DNA of 64,000 nt from Auriscalpium vulgare (GCA_019915015.1 JAHBBC010000019.1:1-64000); one strand, 5' to 3'; positions 9,853 to 19,339 are shown, numbered from the stretch's first letter. The notes: a model not told the origin generated them from the letters alone. Numbers and translations: made by a program.

Positions 9853-11733
9853 ATGTCTCCATGTCTCGAGAGCTCGCATTACCGCCAGGAGTTCACGATC
9901 ATAGATGTCGTAGTTCCGTTCTTCTGGTGAGAAGGAGTGCGAGTTGAATGCGCATGGATGGAGTCGTCCCTGGTCATCCTTCTGTTGTAGTACCGCTCCG
10001 GAGGCAAAGCCTGACCCGTCCGTGTCCACAATGAAGGGCTTCGTTTGATCTGCCTGTACCAGGACTGGGGCTGTGGTAAAGCGTCGTTTGAGGTTATTAA
10101 ACGCTCGTTCGCAGTCCGTGGTCCAAACGAATTCATGTCCCTTTTTGGTGAGGTCATTCAGTGGTCTTGATATGCGTCCGAAGTCCTGGATGAACCGGCG
10201 GTAGAAGTTGGCGAAACCAAGGAATCCACGGACTTGCTTCACCGTGGTTGGTCGAGCCCATTCTTCAATACCGCGGATTTTGATAGGGTCCATGCGCGTA
10301 TGTCCGTTTCCGATAATCATTCCGAGGTAATCGATTTCGTCTTGCTCAAAAGCGCACTTCTCTGGCTTCAGGAAGAGGTCATTATCTTGAAGTCGTTGGA
10401 GAACTTGTGTCACCAGTCGTCTATGTTCTTCGAGATCCTTTGTTGCGACAAGGATATCGTCCATGTATATGATGACCTTTCCTGTGGCAAGCAGATCTTT
10501 GAACAGCTCGTTCATCATCGTTTGGAAGGTTGCTGGCGAATTCGTGAGCCCAAAGAACATAACCAAAGGTTCGAATAGTCCCTGGTTTGTTTTAAATGCG
10601 GCCTTCCATTCATCGCCTTCCTTGATCCGAATATTGTTGTACCCCCATCGTACATCGAACTTCGTGAAGATCTTGGCATCCTTGATGCGGTCGATAAGTT
10701 CGGGAATCAGGGGAAGGGGATAGTGATTCTTGATCGTTTTGTCGTTGAGCTGTCTGTAGTCTTGTACCGGACGGAGTTTGCCATCTTTCTTTTTTACGAA
10801 GAAGAAAGGGGATGCGTATGGTGAATTTGATGGACGAATGTATCCCTTCTTGACGTGTTCTTCGAGCATTTTGTTCAATGCTTCTTGTTCTATTGCCGTC
10901 AAGGGATACACTTTGCAGTCCATCGTCTTCGGAGCGTCGTCTTTCAGTTCTATTCCGTGATCCCAAGGTCGTTCTGCGGGGAATCGTTGTGCTTCTTCCT
11001 CTGAAAACACCTTGTGGAACGGTCGATACTGCTCCGGTACCATCTCCTCAAATGTCTTGGCTGTCTTGTCCGCTGCTTGTTCCGCCATCTGTTGCGCCGG
11101 GGTTGTTCGTCTGAGGGTCTCCTCTGTGCATTCTGTTCCTCCGTACCCTGGGTTCCAGTAGATTTCGTCGTCATCTTCGACATCGATTGTGTCGAGTCCT
11201 TGTTCGGCGAAATATCCTCGTAGGAATTCTTCCGCTCCTTGTTCTGTCTGCGCCTTTGTCTCCATTCGGTGTACAAAGGCTTCCTTCATCCGCTGGATGC
11301 GCTGTCGTCGTCCAGCCTTCTTTTTGATCATCTTGATCGCAATAGACCGCCAGTTGGAGGTCTTCATCTGGCAAATCGGCGGGCATCGCTCGAATTGCAT
11401 TGTTCCTTGGTTCCAGTCGATGTGTGGGTTGTTCTTCTGCAACCATGGAAGACCAAGGATAATGTTTTCTTGCCCGAGTTCCGTGACCAGGAATCGTGCT
11501 CGTCCTTGATGTTCATCCATGGAGTAGTCCATCTCGACGTACTTCGTGACTACGCCCATTTTGTTGGGCGTTCCATCCGCATTTCTGACCGTGATGGGTC
11601 GCGGAAGTTCTTGAGCAGGGATCTTATAGCGGTCTACCAGCTTCTGATGCAAGAAGTTTGCGGTAGCACCACTATCGATCAACGCTGCTATCTCGGCTCT
11701 TTGTTCGCTCTGTAGTTGAATAGAAAAACGCAT
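9853..11733 (-). pseudogene. pol: Gypsy pol, 5' part: protease, reverse transcriptase and start of RNase H
   Basis: The frame opens with MRFSIQ at 11733. An aspartic protease follows with the DSGATANFL active site (about residues 19-27) and an ILGLPWL flap/C-terminal motif. The reverse transcriptase carries YRQLND, FDVRWGYNNIRI and the catalytic box IYMDDILVAT, then RNase H begins with IVDTDGSGFASGAVL. The frame runs into the inserted transposon after ETWRHH and stops 11 codons later at 9820. Pol is not in the gag frame and starts 74 bp after the gag stop, so expression may rely on recoding or reinitiation. Confidence 0.92.
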
Positions 11734-11807
11734 GGAATTTGACTGATTTCCGCGTACAGATACAGAGCGATGGAATATGGCCCTCGTCCAAGCCGTCAGG
11801 TTTGGGC

Positions 11808-13514
11808 CTAAGCAAAATCCTGTTTCATGGATTCTTCGTAGAACTCTTCTTGTTCTTCGTCCTTCATGTTGTTGAACATTGCTACAAGGGTTCGGACGTC
11901 TAGCTTCGCGTCGTCGGACGATGAAGCGTATGTCGGGGGTTTCTCTTCCTTGTCCTTGTCTTTGGCTTCCTCCGTCTTGGCTTCTCTAGCCTTCTGAAAT
12001 CGGCTGCGCCAATTGGTGGATGCCGAGGACGTCTTTTCCTTCTGCTTCCCTTTGTCGTTCGTCGCTTCAGGGCACTTTCCGATAAGGTGGCCCTTCTGCT
12101 TGCATTGGAAGCAACGTCCTTCGGCCATGAGCTTCTTCCTTTCGTCGGGGCTAAGGAAGACTCGTCGATTGTATGCCGAGGGAACGTTGTCAGGGGATGT
12201 GTCCATGGCGTCGGGATCGCGTTTCTTGCGATAGTCGCTTGAGCTTGAGTTGCTCTTCTTGTTCTGCCCTCCTTTGGGGTAGTGTCCTTCCTTCTTGTAG
12301 AAGGTCTCGCGGTCCATGTTTTCGGCCTCTAGGGCACAATGGAACCATCCTGTCTCCGGGATCTCCGTGCCTCGCGCATCTTTGGATAGGCCTAGTGTCT
12401 CTGGCATTTTCTTCTCTCGGCTGAGCACCGATCGATAGAGCGCGTGGTTCAGACCGCGCTTGAAGAATTCCAGGGTGGACATGGAATCGTCTAGGCCTGC
12501 CATGCGTTGGAGTCCTTTGAAGGTCGTGATATAGGTGTCGACCTCCCAGGCGTTCTGCTTGAGTTCTTGGAGTTCGCGGAATGCGGTCTCCTTCGGCTTC
12601 TGTGCGCCTCTCTCTTGCTCCAGTATTTCAAGGAGCTTCTCCGTCGATATGACCGCTGATGAGGTTCTGAGCACCGCTTCTTCCTGCATCGTCTCCTTCC
12701 AGTTGTCCATGTCTGCTCCGGTGAGGAGAGTGAAGAGTAAGCCGTTCCTCTTCTTGTCGTTATCGTAGATGACATCGTTGATGGATGCGTAGATCATGAA
12801 GCTGTTCTTGAACGCTCTGAACTTGCTTCGAGCTCCATCGTACTTGTCCGGCTTCTGTCCGATCTCTTTGGTTGACATTGCGGCTGCTGGGTTCTGATAA
12901 AATGCGTGGGGTGCTGGGGGTGTAGGAGGTCTCGATGGTGGAAGCGGTGGTGTCGGTGGACGGAGTGGGGATGATCGTTGAGGTGGAGAGGGATATGTCG
13001 ATGGTGGTTCAATGGGTCTGTCTGATTTCACCGAAGGTGATGATTCGATTGGATCGTATAGATCGCAGTATGCTTGATTAAAGCTTGATTCCGGTGGTGG
13101 ATACTGGGGTAGTTCCGACGGATCAACTTCAATATCCTGATAGGATAATCCTGGTGCGACTGCTTCCCCTTTCGACGTCCCTGCTTGGGTACCGAGGGTC
13201 TGCGCGACTTGTGATGAATCATGTCCAGGGAGTTCTGGATGTCCTGGATAATCGTAGGGAAATGGCCTGTCCTGGCTCACTATCCTAGTCTTGATTGTCT
13301 TTGGTGGGTCTGGAGCGTCAGGGCTCTCGAATTGTTGCCACCCTTCTCCGAGGTTGTAGAACCAACCAAGTCGAGTTGGTACTACTTTGAGTGTTCGGTT
13401 TTCGTCTCTTTCGAAGTAGTGTCCTAGGTGTTCGTTGTAGTCGATCTTCTCTGGGTATGAATACCAGTCTGAGGAGAATCGCTCTTCTCCTTTGATTTTC
13501 TTGAAGATCGCCAC
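11808..13514 (-). CDS. gag: Gypsy gag (capsid and nucleocapsid)
   Basis: This is a 568-codon ORF beginning only 36 nt inside the 5' LTR boundary. The first 210 or so residues are acidic and proline-rich with a PPTPPLPPSRPPTPP tract. The middle region (about 215-390) has the look of a retrotransposon capsid (KFRAFKNSFMIYASINDV, ...WKETMQ..., ...YITTFKGLQRMAG). The nucleocapsid part has a CCHC zinc knuckle CFQCKQKGHLIGKC near residue 475, followed by a Lys/Glu-rich tail. The product should form the virus-like particle that packages element RNA. No break was seen. Confidence 0.9.
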   Translation of the reverse strand: MAIFKKIKGEERFSSDWYSYPEKIDYNEHLGHYFERDENRTLKVVPTRLGWFYNLGEGWQQFESPDAPDPPKTIKTRIVSQDRPFPYDYPGHPELPGHDSSQVAQTLGTQAGTSKGEAVAPGLSYQDIEVDPSELPQYPPPESSFNQAYCDLYDPIESSPSVKSDRPIEPPSTYPSPPQRSSPLRPPTPPLPPSRPPTPPAPHAFYQNPAAAMSTKEIGQKPDKYDGARSKFRAFKNSFMIYASINDVIYDNDKKRNGLLFTLLTGADMDNWKETMQEEAVLRTSSAVISTEKLLEILEQERGAQKPKETAFRELQELKQNAWEVDTYITTFKGLQRMAGLDDSMSTLEFFKRGLNHALYRSVLSREKKMPETLGLSKDARGTEIPETGWFHCALEAENMDRETFYKKEGHYPKGGQNKKSNSSSSDYRKKRDPDAMDTSPDNVPSAYNRRVFLSPDERKKLMAEGRCFQCKQKGHLIGKCPEATNDKGKQKEKTSSASTNWRSRFQKAREAKTEEAKDKDKEEKPPTYASSSDDAKLDVRTLVAMFNNMKDEEQEEFYEESMKQDFA

Positions 13515-13537
13515 TGCGTCGATGTAGACTTTGGGAG

Positions 13538-13547
13538 AGCCTATTCA
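13538..13547 (-). promoter_or_regulatory. Predicted self-priming primer-binding site
   Basis: On the element strand TGAATAGGCT sits two bases inside the 5' LTR. It lacks the TGG expected when a tRNA CCA end primes, but is perfectly complementary to AGCCTATTCA at the expected mRNA 5' end. Tf1/sushi chromoviruses use exactly this arrangement, with the RNA 5' end folding back as primer. Confidence 0.7.
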
Positions 13548-13549
13548 GA

Positions 13550-13989
13550 TGTTACACTCTAGCCCGCACGCGAGATGCGGGGAGAGGGTATCAAGGTCAC
13601 GCACTAACAACGCCGCAAGGAGTTGTAGTGGTATCGATGCAAGTCTAGATCGACCTGTCTGAGGGCGAGGGTACAAGATGAGAGGAGGTAGCCCTGCGCC
13701 GTTCTAGCACACACTTCAGAGTATCAGAGGGGATCAGATACAAATGAATAGGCTGAAGAGTCGTCGTATGTACATGAGGTTTATATAGTAAAGGGAGTCT
13801 TCCGTATCAGCCAATCAGTACGTGCGGGATACAAGTCCAACAGCTGTTGGGATGCATGCAGGAGGCCTGCAAGCATATCAGTCATGGATCAGTCATCCAT
13901 CCGTCACATGATAAAGTAAGGTGTTAGGGGATAAGAGAAAGAGTCATATGTCCGTGCCGTTACCAAACGAGGCAGCGCGGCGTGTAACA
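13550..13989 (-). repeat. 5' LTR of the Gypsy element (440 bp)
   Basis: On the element strand it starts TGTTACACGCC at 13989 and ends GAGTGTAACA at 13550, giving 7-bp terminal inverted repeats TGTTACA/TGTAACA. A TATA box (TATATAAA, 13787-13780) lies 26-33 nt before AGCCTATTCA (13754-13745). That 10-mer is the exact complement of the sequence two bases downstream of the LTR (13547-13538). I infer U3 13989-13755 and R-U5 from 13754. Confidence 0.9.
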
Positions 13990-14090
13990 GGTCAGGGGCG
14001 TGTCGAATGGGAAAGGGAGATATATGCATACACTGCCACGCCCAGCAAGAGCTCATGGGACTGATATAGCGGACGTATAAGCGACCGTAA
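13990..14090 (-). pseudogene. Aldo/keto reductase fragment flanking the Gypsy element
   Basis: The minus strand reads YVRYISPMSSCWAWQCMHIS, matching YVRYIGMSSCLAWQCAHIS of the complete-looking reductase gene at about 34487-34545, including intron sequence after SCxAWQ. Only about 100 bp are left. The Gypsy element directly abuts it, so an older gene copy was probably interrupted or truncated here. Confidence 0.6.
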
Positions 14091-14279
14091 GTATGTACGT
14101 CCTTGCTTCCGTAAGTATCGTTACTTGGCGATGTAGCGCTGGAACAGTCAGCAACGCGTGGTCGATCTGCTGCGGATCCTGCAGGATGAGCGTTATTTGG
14201 ACACGCATTCGCTGATACGCCAGTATCCCTCGACCCCTCTACCACACCCTCACCAACCGCTTACCGTCCTCGTCATCCG

Positions 14280-14658
14280 ATGGACCAACCCTCGAGCTAT
14301 TGGTGGACACTCGAGCTGGATGATTCGACAAAGGTGGTAGTGAGCTCCACCACCTCCTGGAACTCAATCAGCAAGATTGCACCCAATGGCGTCACTGTCA
14401 AGCAGTGTGCAGTCGCCGGTGAGGTACAGCTCTACGTCGCGAAGACGCTCCTCGACCCGGAGTCATGGGCGTTGATGAATCAAACCGTACGAAACGCATA
14501 TGTGGCCAACATTTATGATGACTTATTTGCTGAAGATCGCACACCGCCAATCATGTTGGGTGAGCCACTGCCCTTGTACCGGCACGCATGTGTTGTTGAT
14601 GACGCTCGGACTCGCCTCAGGTTCGCTCTCGTGCCGGCACAAGGAGCAACAGAAGTGA
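14280..14658 (+). CDS. Short hypothetical protein, WWTL family, copy A
   Basis: Two exons are proposed, 14280-14559 and 14621-14658, with a 61-nt GTGAGC...CTCAG intron in phase 1, giving 105 residues. Unspliced, the frame stays open to 14663. The protein begins MDQPSSYWWTLELDD and contains ISKIAPNGVTVKQCAVAGEV and LLDPESWALMN. It is a paralog of the gene at 18471-17947, with the same WWTL start, the same weak core (xLDxxxWxxMN...PxIxxG) and an intron at the same codon phase directly after PxIxxG. No known domain is recognised. It is much shorter than copy B and may itself be decaying. Confidence 0.5.
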
Positions 14659-15061
14659 TTTAAGCTACATACATCGGTACATCCTGGATTATTATATCTG
14701 CCATTCCAGAGGCTAACTCTTCACAGAATATTGTGGGCGGCAAGGGCAGGAACAGGTGCATGTAAGGGGTAGCGGAAGTGTAGGTGATTCAAATGAGGGA
14801 TGGATGAGTCGAAGAGAGGGTGAAATAGTGTAGTACCAGGCAAGCCGAGCTTGCGAGGCGGAGCCTTGTACAGAGGCTATGTAACGTAGTAGAGAGCGTG
14901 TAGGCGCCGCGAGGCGCCCGTGTGTCATGGGAGGCCGCAAGAGCGCTGGGAAACTCCCACGCTTCTCGCGCTCCTACGTCTTCGTCGCGCGCTCGCCCAC
15001 TCAGTGAAAATTCCGTTTCCACTTGATCCTGTTTTTTTCAGCCTCTAAAACCACTTTCGAC

Positions 15062-16456
15062 ATGGCTCTCGTACCCTATGGAAACGACATTCCTGACAAC
15101 GCGGACATCCAACCGGCCGATCAAGCCCTGCCGGATGCGGGCGGTCGCCAAGGCGCTCTACCCCACGGGGCACCGCCTCGTGGTGATGTTGCCGACAACG
15201 GAAACAATGGGCAGCCGAATAGGGCTGAGAATGCTCTCGTTGTACCGCCGCCGGCTGTCCAGATCATTGGTGAGATCGACGAACTCGGTGAGGACTTGGC
15301 CTTGCGCAAGGCTTGCTTCGATCAGCTGCCGGAGGCGGACCAACGCGACATCCAGCTGCAGATGGCAGCAGTCTTGAAGGCCGAGCTTGCGAAGCGCCTG
15401 GAGCCTGTGCCGGACAACGACACATCGGCTACCTTGTTTCTAGACGCATTCACGGCACCGACACCTTCGACGTCCTCGGCTCCCGCGCGCGCGCTTTTCT
15501 CTTCGGATCTGGAAGTCAACACCTTCACTCACGGCACTCGATTCCCCATCCACGCAGAGTTGCGGCGCCTATCCGCGAACAACATATATGCGCCATTATC
15601 CCTCTTTCTGGAGGACTCACAGAAGCGTATCGTGCAGCAGGGCATCTCGCTGAAGAAGAAGGTGGACACCGAGCAGGGTAAAGTGTACCTGATTGACGTC
15701 TCGCATTTCCCCGACGAGTCCACGCTAGACTTCCGCACGTGGGGGCTGGCCTGGGCCGGTTATCTGGAGTATCTGGGCACTCCGGGCATCGCGGACGACA
15801 AAGTCCGCTGGCGCTGGAACTGGCACTATCGTGCGCTGTCGACTCTGCCTCGCGTTCACGAGCCCGGCAGCCTCACTTTTCGCGCGGTCTTGAAGCACGA
15901 CATTCAAGAGCGTCTAACGTACCACGGGTTCCGGTTTCCCCTCGTCGAGCTGGACTTCTGGCACCGGTACAACCTCATCAAGGACTCGCTCAAGGAGGAG
16001 GATGACGAGCGCTTCAAGGCCAGCCTCTCGTGCAACGTCGGGAAGGAGCGCAAGACACCGTACGACCACGACGCGAAAACGTCGGACCGCGGCGCGCGCT
16101 CCGAGCGTGGCGTCGGCGCGCCCTTTCGAGAGGGCAAGTCCGGTTCCTCAGCGGCCGGCACTTGCCTCCTCTGCGGATTCGCTGGGCACGTCGCACACGC
16201 CTGTGTTGCCGTCACCTCGGTCGTCGGCAAGCCACTCACATGTCGCTGGGACTCCGGTGCGCGCTCCCTCCGCAGCCTGCAGGGCAGCCGTGAGTTCTGC
16301 TTATTCTACAACCTCCGGGGCGACGCTGGATGCCGCGGTGAACACCCTCCTCGCTTCCTGCACGCCTGCTCGATCTGCGGCTCCAACCACCACGCTTTGT
16401 CGCACGGCAGCTCGCCCACCAGCTCTCCCGGCAGCTCTTCGGGCGGATCTGCCTGA
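15062..16456 (+). CDS. Gag-like protein of the DIRS-like element
   Basis: The start is set at ATG 15062 (MALVPYGNDIPD); an in-frame ATG at 15023 would add 13 residues. The N-terminal 170 or so residues are acidic, Pro/Ala-rich and helical. A globular middle follows (FPIHAELRRLSANNIYAPLS to WGLAWAGYLEYLG...WHRYNLIK), then two Cys/His clusters near the C-terminus (CLLCGFAGHVAHAC and HACSICGSNHHALSH). That layout is usual for ORF1 of basidiomycete DIRS-like elements. The next ORF begins 19 nt after this stop, in a different frame. Confidence 0.65.
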   Translation: MALVPYGNDIPDNADIQPADQALPDAGGRQGALPHGAPPRGDVADNGNNGQPNRAENALVVPPPAVQIIGEIDELGEDLALRKACFDQLPEADQRDIQLQMAAVLKAELAKRLEPVPDNDTSATLFLDAFTAPTPSTSSAPARALFSSDLEVNTFTHGTRFPIHAELRRLSANNIYAPLSLFLEDSQKRIVQQGISLKKKVDTEQGKVYLIDVSHFPDESTLDFRTWGLAWAGYLEYLGTPGIADDKVRWRWNWHYRALSTLPRVHEPGSLTFRAVLKHDIQERLTYHGFRFPLVELDFWHRYNLIKDSLKEEDDERFKASLSCNVGKERKTPYDHDAKTSDRGARSERGVGAPFREGKSGSSAAGTCLLCGFAGHVAHACVAVTSVVGKPLTCRWDSGARSLRSLQGSREFCLFYNLRGDAGCRGEHPPRFLHACSICGSNHHALSHGSSPTSSPGSSSGGSA

Positions 16457-16475
16457 TGCCGGATCTCTGATCCCG

Positions 16476-16930
16476 ATGCGCACCGCTCTTCTTGTTCCCG
16501 ATTCGCTTCACTTGATCCCCGACATTTCGCCTCCGCTTCTTGATGGCCCTGTTCTCGGCCGCATCGTGACGCCCTACAACGCAGACGCGTTTGATGTTTT
16601 CCTTTCCTTTTACCAGCTCACCAGCCGATACCCGCAGTTGTCCCAACGTATTCGCAATGGTTTCCCTCTCGGTTTCAACATACCCCGTCTGCCCCGCTCG
16701 ATTATACCCCGCTACCGACCATCCGATCAAGACAACGCCATCGACGCGTACATCGCGGCCGAAATCGCCCTCCACCGCATGTCCGGTCCATACACAGAAG
16801 ACGAAATGAATCAGCTCTGTGGCGGCCCTTTCGCTGCATGCCCCGTCCACGTGGTTCTCTCGATCGACGGCCACGGCACGGTCACGAAGCGTCGCATCGT
16901 ACGCAACATGTCGTTCAAGGGGCCAGACGG
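16476..16930 (+). pseudogene. DIRS-like reverse transcriptase, N-terminal fragment
   Basis: From MRTALLVPDS the frame encodes the pre-palm part of a DIRS reverse transcriptase: TPYNADAFDVFL, ...YPQLSQRIRNGFPLGFN, and MSGPYTEDEMNQLCGGPF, then IDGHGTVTKRRIVRNMSF. Recognisable RT sequence ends at about 16930. The catalytic YxDD region and RNase H are absent, and the frame runs into deleted sequence to stop at 17051. Confidence 0.7.
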
Positions 16931-17347
16931 TACATCGCCGCATCCCTCTCCCCTCTTCGAGCGCTCGAGCGCCAGCTTCGCGCGAGCGCGCGGATCCCCG
17001 ACAACGCGCCGCTGTTCTCCTTCCTGGATGGTGATGGGTGGTGGCCGTTGACGCGGCCCTGGTTCCTAGCGCGCATCAATGAGGTGTGGGCGGATGCAGG
17101 GCTTGCGGCGATCTGGACTGGTCACAGTTTCCGCATCGGCGGCGCGACCGAGCTTCTTCTGCGCGGTACGCCTCCCGACATAGTCGCTGCGCAAGGCCGC
17201 TGGCGCTCGGACGCGTTCCTCGGATATTGGCGCGAGATCGAATCCATTTTACCTTCGTTTATTTCTATGTCCTTTCGCTCTGATGAATCCGTACGTGCTA
17301 TAGCTGCTATGAATGACTTCGCATCCCGTTACCCCGCTCGCCAGTAG
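16930..17347 (+). pseudogene. DIRS-like tyrosine recombinase, C-terminal fragment
   Basis: In the frame ending at 17347 the protein reads LERQLRASARIPDNAPLFSF, then GHSFRIGGATELLLRG with the H-x-x-R catalytic pair, then AQGRWRSDAFLGYWREIE with the nucleophile Tyr. These are box II features of a tyrosine recombinase. The first catalytic Arg region is missing. It is joined directly to RT sequence at about 16930, which marks the deletion point. Confidence 0.72.
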
Positions 17348-17946
17348 TCTGACATTCATGTTTACTTATTGCTATTATTTGCTCCCAATGATACAGCTTG
17401 CTCTGGTTGTGGTGTCGAGTTCCTCTTGCAGAACTCGGGTTGTGAGCTGCGCTCTTTGGTGGTTCCTCGTTCCGCAGTTCCGGTTCGGGGGGCTCCCTGT
17501 GCTTGCAGCTCGAGGTTTTCCGTGCCGCGAGCTCGGACGCGCGATTTGTCGCCTTCAGGTCCGAGTTTCGAGGCGGGGGCGCTTGGCACGACGCGCGTAG
17601 CGCGTCGCTTCACGTGCGCAGCACGTGCCTCCCCCGCGGCCCGGAAACCTCCCACCACAACACTTGGAAACGGTATCCACGCGTTTCCATTCCTTCGACG
17701 TTCACACTTGCTCCTGGTCAGCAGGATCATTCTCATTTGTCTCCCGACAGTGGGACTACTAGTTACACAGCGTCACGTCAAAGGCGGATATTTGAGGCTG
17801 GGAAAGATATTGTCATGTACTACTTCTGCTGCGGTTGCCAAATCATACACGAGCGCGCGTACGCGCACTTGATAGCGGGTCTCGCTCTGCTGCCCTGTAT
17901 TCCACATTTGGCCATCTACCACTATACGATTGACTATCAGTATCGG

Positions 17947-18471
17947 TCACCTAGCCGAGGTACTCCGAGTGAAACACACCGCGACCGCGTCCGATGGGTC
18001 TTCAGCCCTCAGCATCTCTGGTTCGAGAGGCTCCTTGCTAAATGCCAGCAGAGTGCCTGAAAGACAATTCACCGTCAGCTGCAACCGTCACTCTAAGTCA
18101 ACTTTGCCCTCACCTATGATGACTGGAACATGTGGATCTGGTGGCGCTTGCACCACGGCCGCGCGTAGCGCTGCGTTCATCGCCCTCCACGTCCCCGCGT
18201 CCAAAATTACTGCCCCAACGTAGAATGATGGTAATACCGATAAGGTGACGATGTTCTCCACTTGGATGAAGCCGCCTGACACTGTTGCACACAGAGTGCT
18301 CCAATCGGCATCGGCACTCACGCGGGCAACGAGCTCTTGCTTTCCCCTGTGCGTGCGATCTATGGGGCGATTGCAGAGACGGAGTGTCCACCAGAAGTTG
18401 TTGAATGTGCTGACGGGCTGGCGCGGAGGGCTCGGCGGGAGGTGCGACTCAACCATGAACTGGTACGACAT
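17947..18471 (-). CDS. Short hypothetical protein, WWTL family, copy B
   Basis: Two exons on the minus strand, 18471-18114 and 18056-17947, with a 57-nt GTGAGG...TTCAG intron in phase 1, encode 155 residues. The ATG at 18471 gives MSYQFMVESHLPPSPP; an upstream in-frame ATG at 18516 is less likely because the similarity to copy A begins later (NNFWWTLRL). Landmarks are WWTL, LDAGTWRAMN and PVIIG just before the intron. No signal peptide or known domain is visible. The gene faces copy A across the DIRS-like element. Confidence 0.55.
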
Positions 18472-18529
18472 GGTGAGACGAGAGTCTTTTCTCGCGCAAG
18501 CTGCCCTTCTTCCCAATCAGTGTAGTTGG

Positions 18530-19110
18530 ATTTAGAAGACTCAGAGGCGAGCAAGCGCCAGAGAAACGTGCGCACGGCCGAAATCACCGAGTCGGCTTTA
18601 CGCGGGGAAGTGGGAGATTTTGCACGGGCAACTATTGACCGTTGTAGCCGTGGTGTTGTAGGTGGAGACAAAGTAAAGACGAGGAGCTATTGGAAGCAAG
18701 GGCAGGGAATCAGATAGCGTTACGATTCCCTTGAATCGTTTCTTATGTAAGCACCAGTCGCGGTTTTTGGACCCCCATGCAACTTTCATCTTCCCCCCCA
18801 TATATAGCTATTTGTTCACACGGTCCAATTTCCCTAGCAAACACAATTCCCCCTCTTCGCACTTCAAAAGACTCCCGTTTCAGACAGTATTTCGCATTTT
18901 TTAAGCTAACTAGAATAGATATGCACATAATTTCAGCGGCTCTGAAGTCAGAAGAAAATGCTCCATAATTGCCATTTCCGGTAAATAATTCCCACGCTTG
19001 ATCCCATGACGTCAGTCTCGGATGCACAGCACAAGTGCACTCGGAAACTACGTCATTCCTCTCTACTCCGGCTACTGTACTACCCGGACTCGATTACCAA
19101 TCTTTTCAAA
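18530..19110. other. Non-coding region, nothing recognised
   Basis: A moderately AT-rich stretch without a convincing gene. Open frames on both strands are short and unlike protein. A G-run with an ATATAT stretch occurs near 18790-18800. Confidence 0.4.
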
Positions 19111-19114
19111 ACTG

Positions 19115-19195
19115 TTTATAACAGGAATTGAACTGCAAACCTCCAAGTTTTGAAGACTATACAGTGCAGATACCACTAGACTACAGAGCCATTGA
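19115..19195 (-). repeat. tRNA-derived (SINE-like) fragment
   Basis: On the minus strand TAGTCTAGTGG (19183-19173) fits the Pol III A box and GTTCAATTC (19133-19125) fits the B box at tRNA spacing. The stems do not pair properly, so it is a tRNA pseudogene or the head of a SINE, not a functional tRNA. Confidence 0.5.
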
Positions 19196-19339
19196 CAATA
19201 TATACATCAATACATATGTTATAGACTATTCCTCTAGGCTTTTCAAAGCATCTAAGTCTGTCACCTCCCCATTCGTGCATCCAGAAATCATGTCATGTCT
19301 GAGCTCTAGCCAAAGTACTACGCGGAGTGAAGTACATAT

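Larger units (their letters stand above)
1..13989 (-). mobile_element. Ty3/Gypsy chromovirus (Tf1/sushi-like), interrupted by a nested DNA transposon
   Basis: The sequence shows two near-identical LTR segments, 1-283 and 13709-13989, in the same orientation. On the minus strand they flank gag (13514-11808), protease/RT/RNase H (11733-9853), the end of RNase H plus integrase and chromodomain (3619-1808), and a third ORF (1662-337). The right LTR can be followed inward to 13550, giving a 440-bp LTR bounded by TGTTACA and TGTAACA, so about 159 bp of the left LTR lies outside the window. The LTR copies differ at only a few sites (for example a 2-bp indel near 233/13941), which suggests a fairly recent insertion. 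The target duplication cannot be tested because the left flank is missing. RNase H is split by the 3622-9852 insertion, so this copy cannot make an intact polyprotein. Confidence 0.93.
14690..17900 (+). mobile_element. DIRS-like tyrosine-recombinase retroelement, internally deleted
   Basis: Three plus-strand coding blocks occur in DIRS order: a Gag-like ORF (15062-16456), the N-terminal part of a DIRS-type reverse transcriptase (16476 to about 16930) and the C-terminal part of a tyrosine recombinase (about 16930-17347). The RT core, RNase H and any methylase region are missing, so this is a deletion derivative. The flanks (14690-15061, 17350-17900) are GC-rich with many short palindromes (for example GACGCGCGTAGCGCGTC near 17599), but I could not define terminal repeats, so the outer limits are approximate. 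Tyrosine-recombinase elements leave no target duplication. Confidence 0.7.

Noticed and set aside
16236..16943. 235-codon minus-strand ORF over the DIRS-like RT
   Set aside because: It overlaps recognisable RT coding sequence and has no conserved motif. Some DIRS elements carry an antisense-looking ORF, but there is no support here.
15011..17673. CCGTTTCCA (15013) and its inverse (near 17665) as DIRS inverted terminal repeats
   Set aside because: The match is only 9 nt in a region full of short palindromes. It is not enough to define ends.
19128..19195. Functional tRNA gene on the minus strand
   Set aside because: Boxes A and B are present but the acceptor and T stems do not pair and no clear anticodon arm forms.
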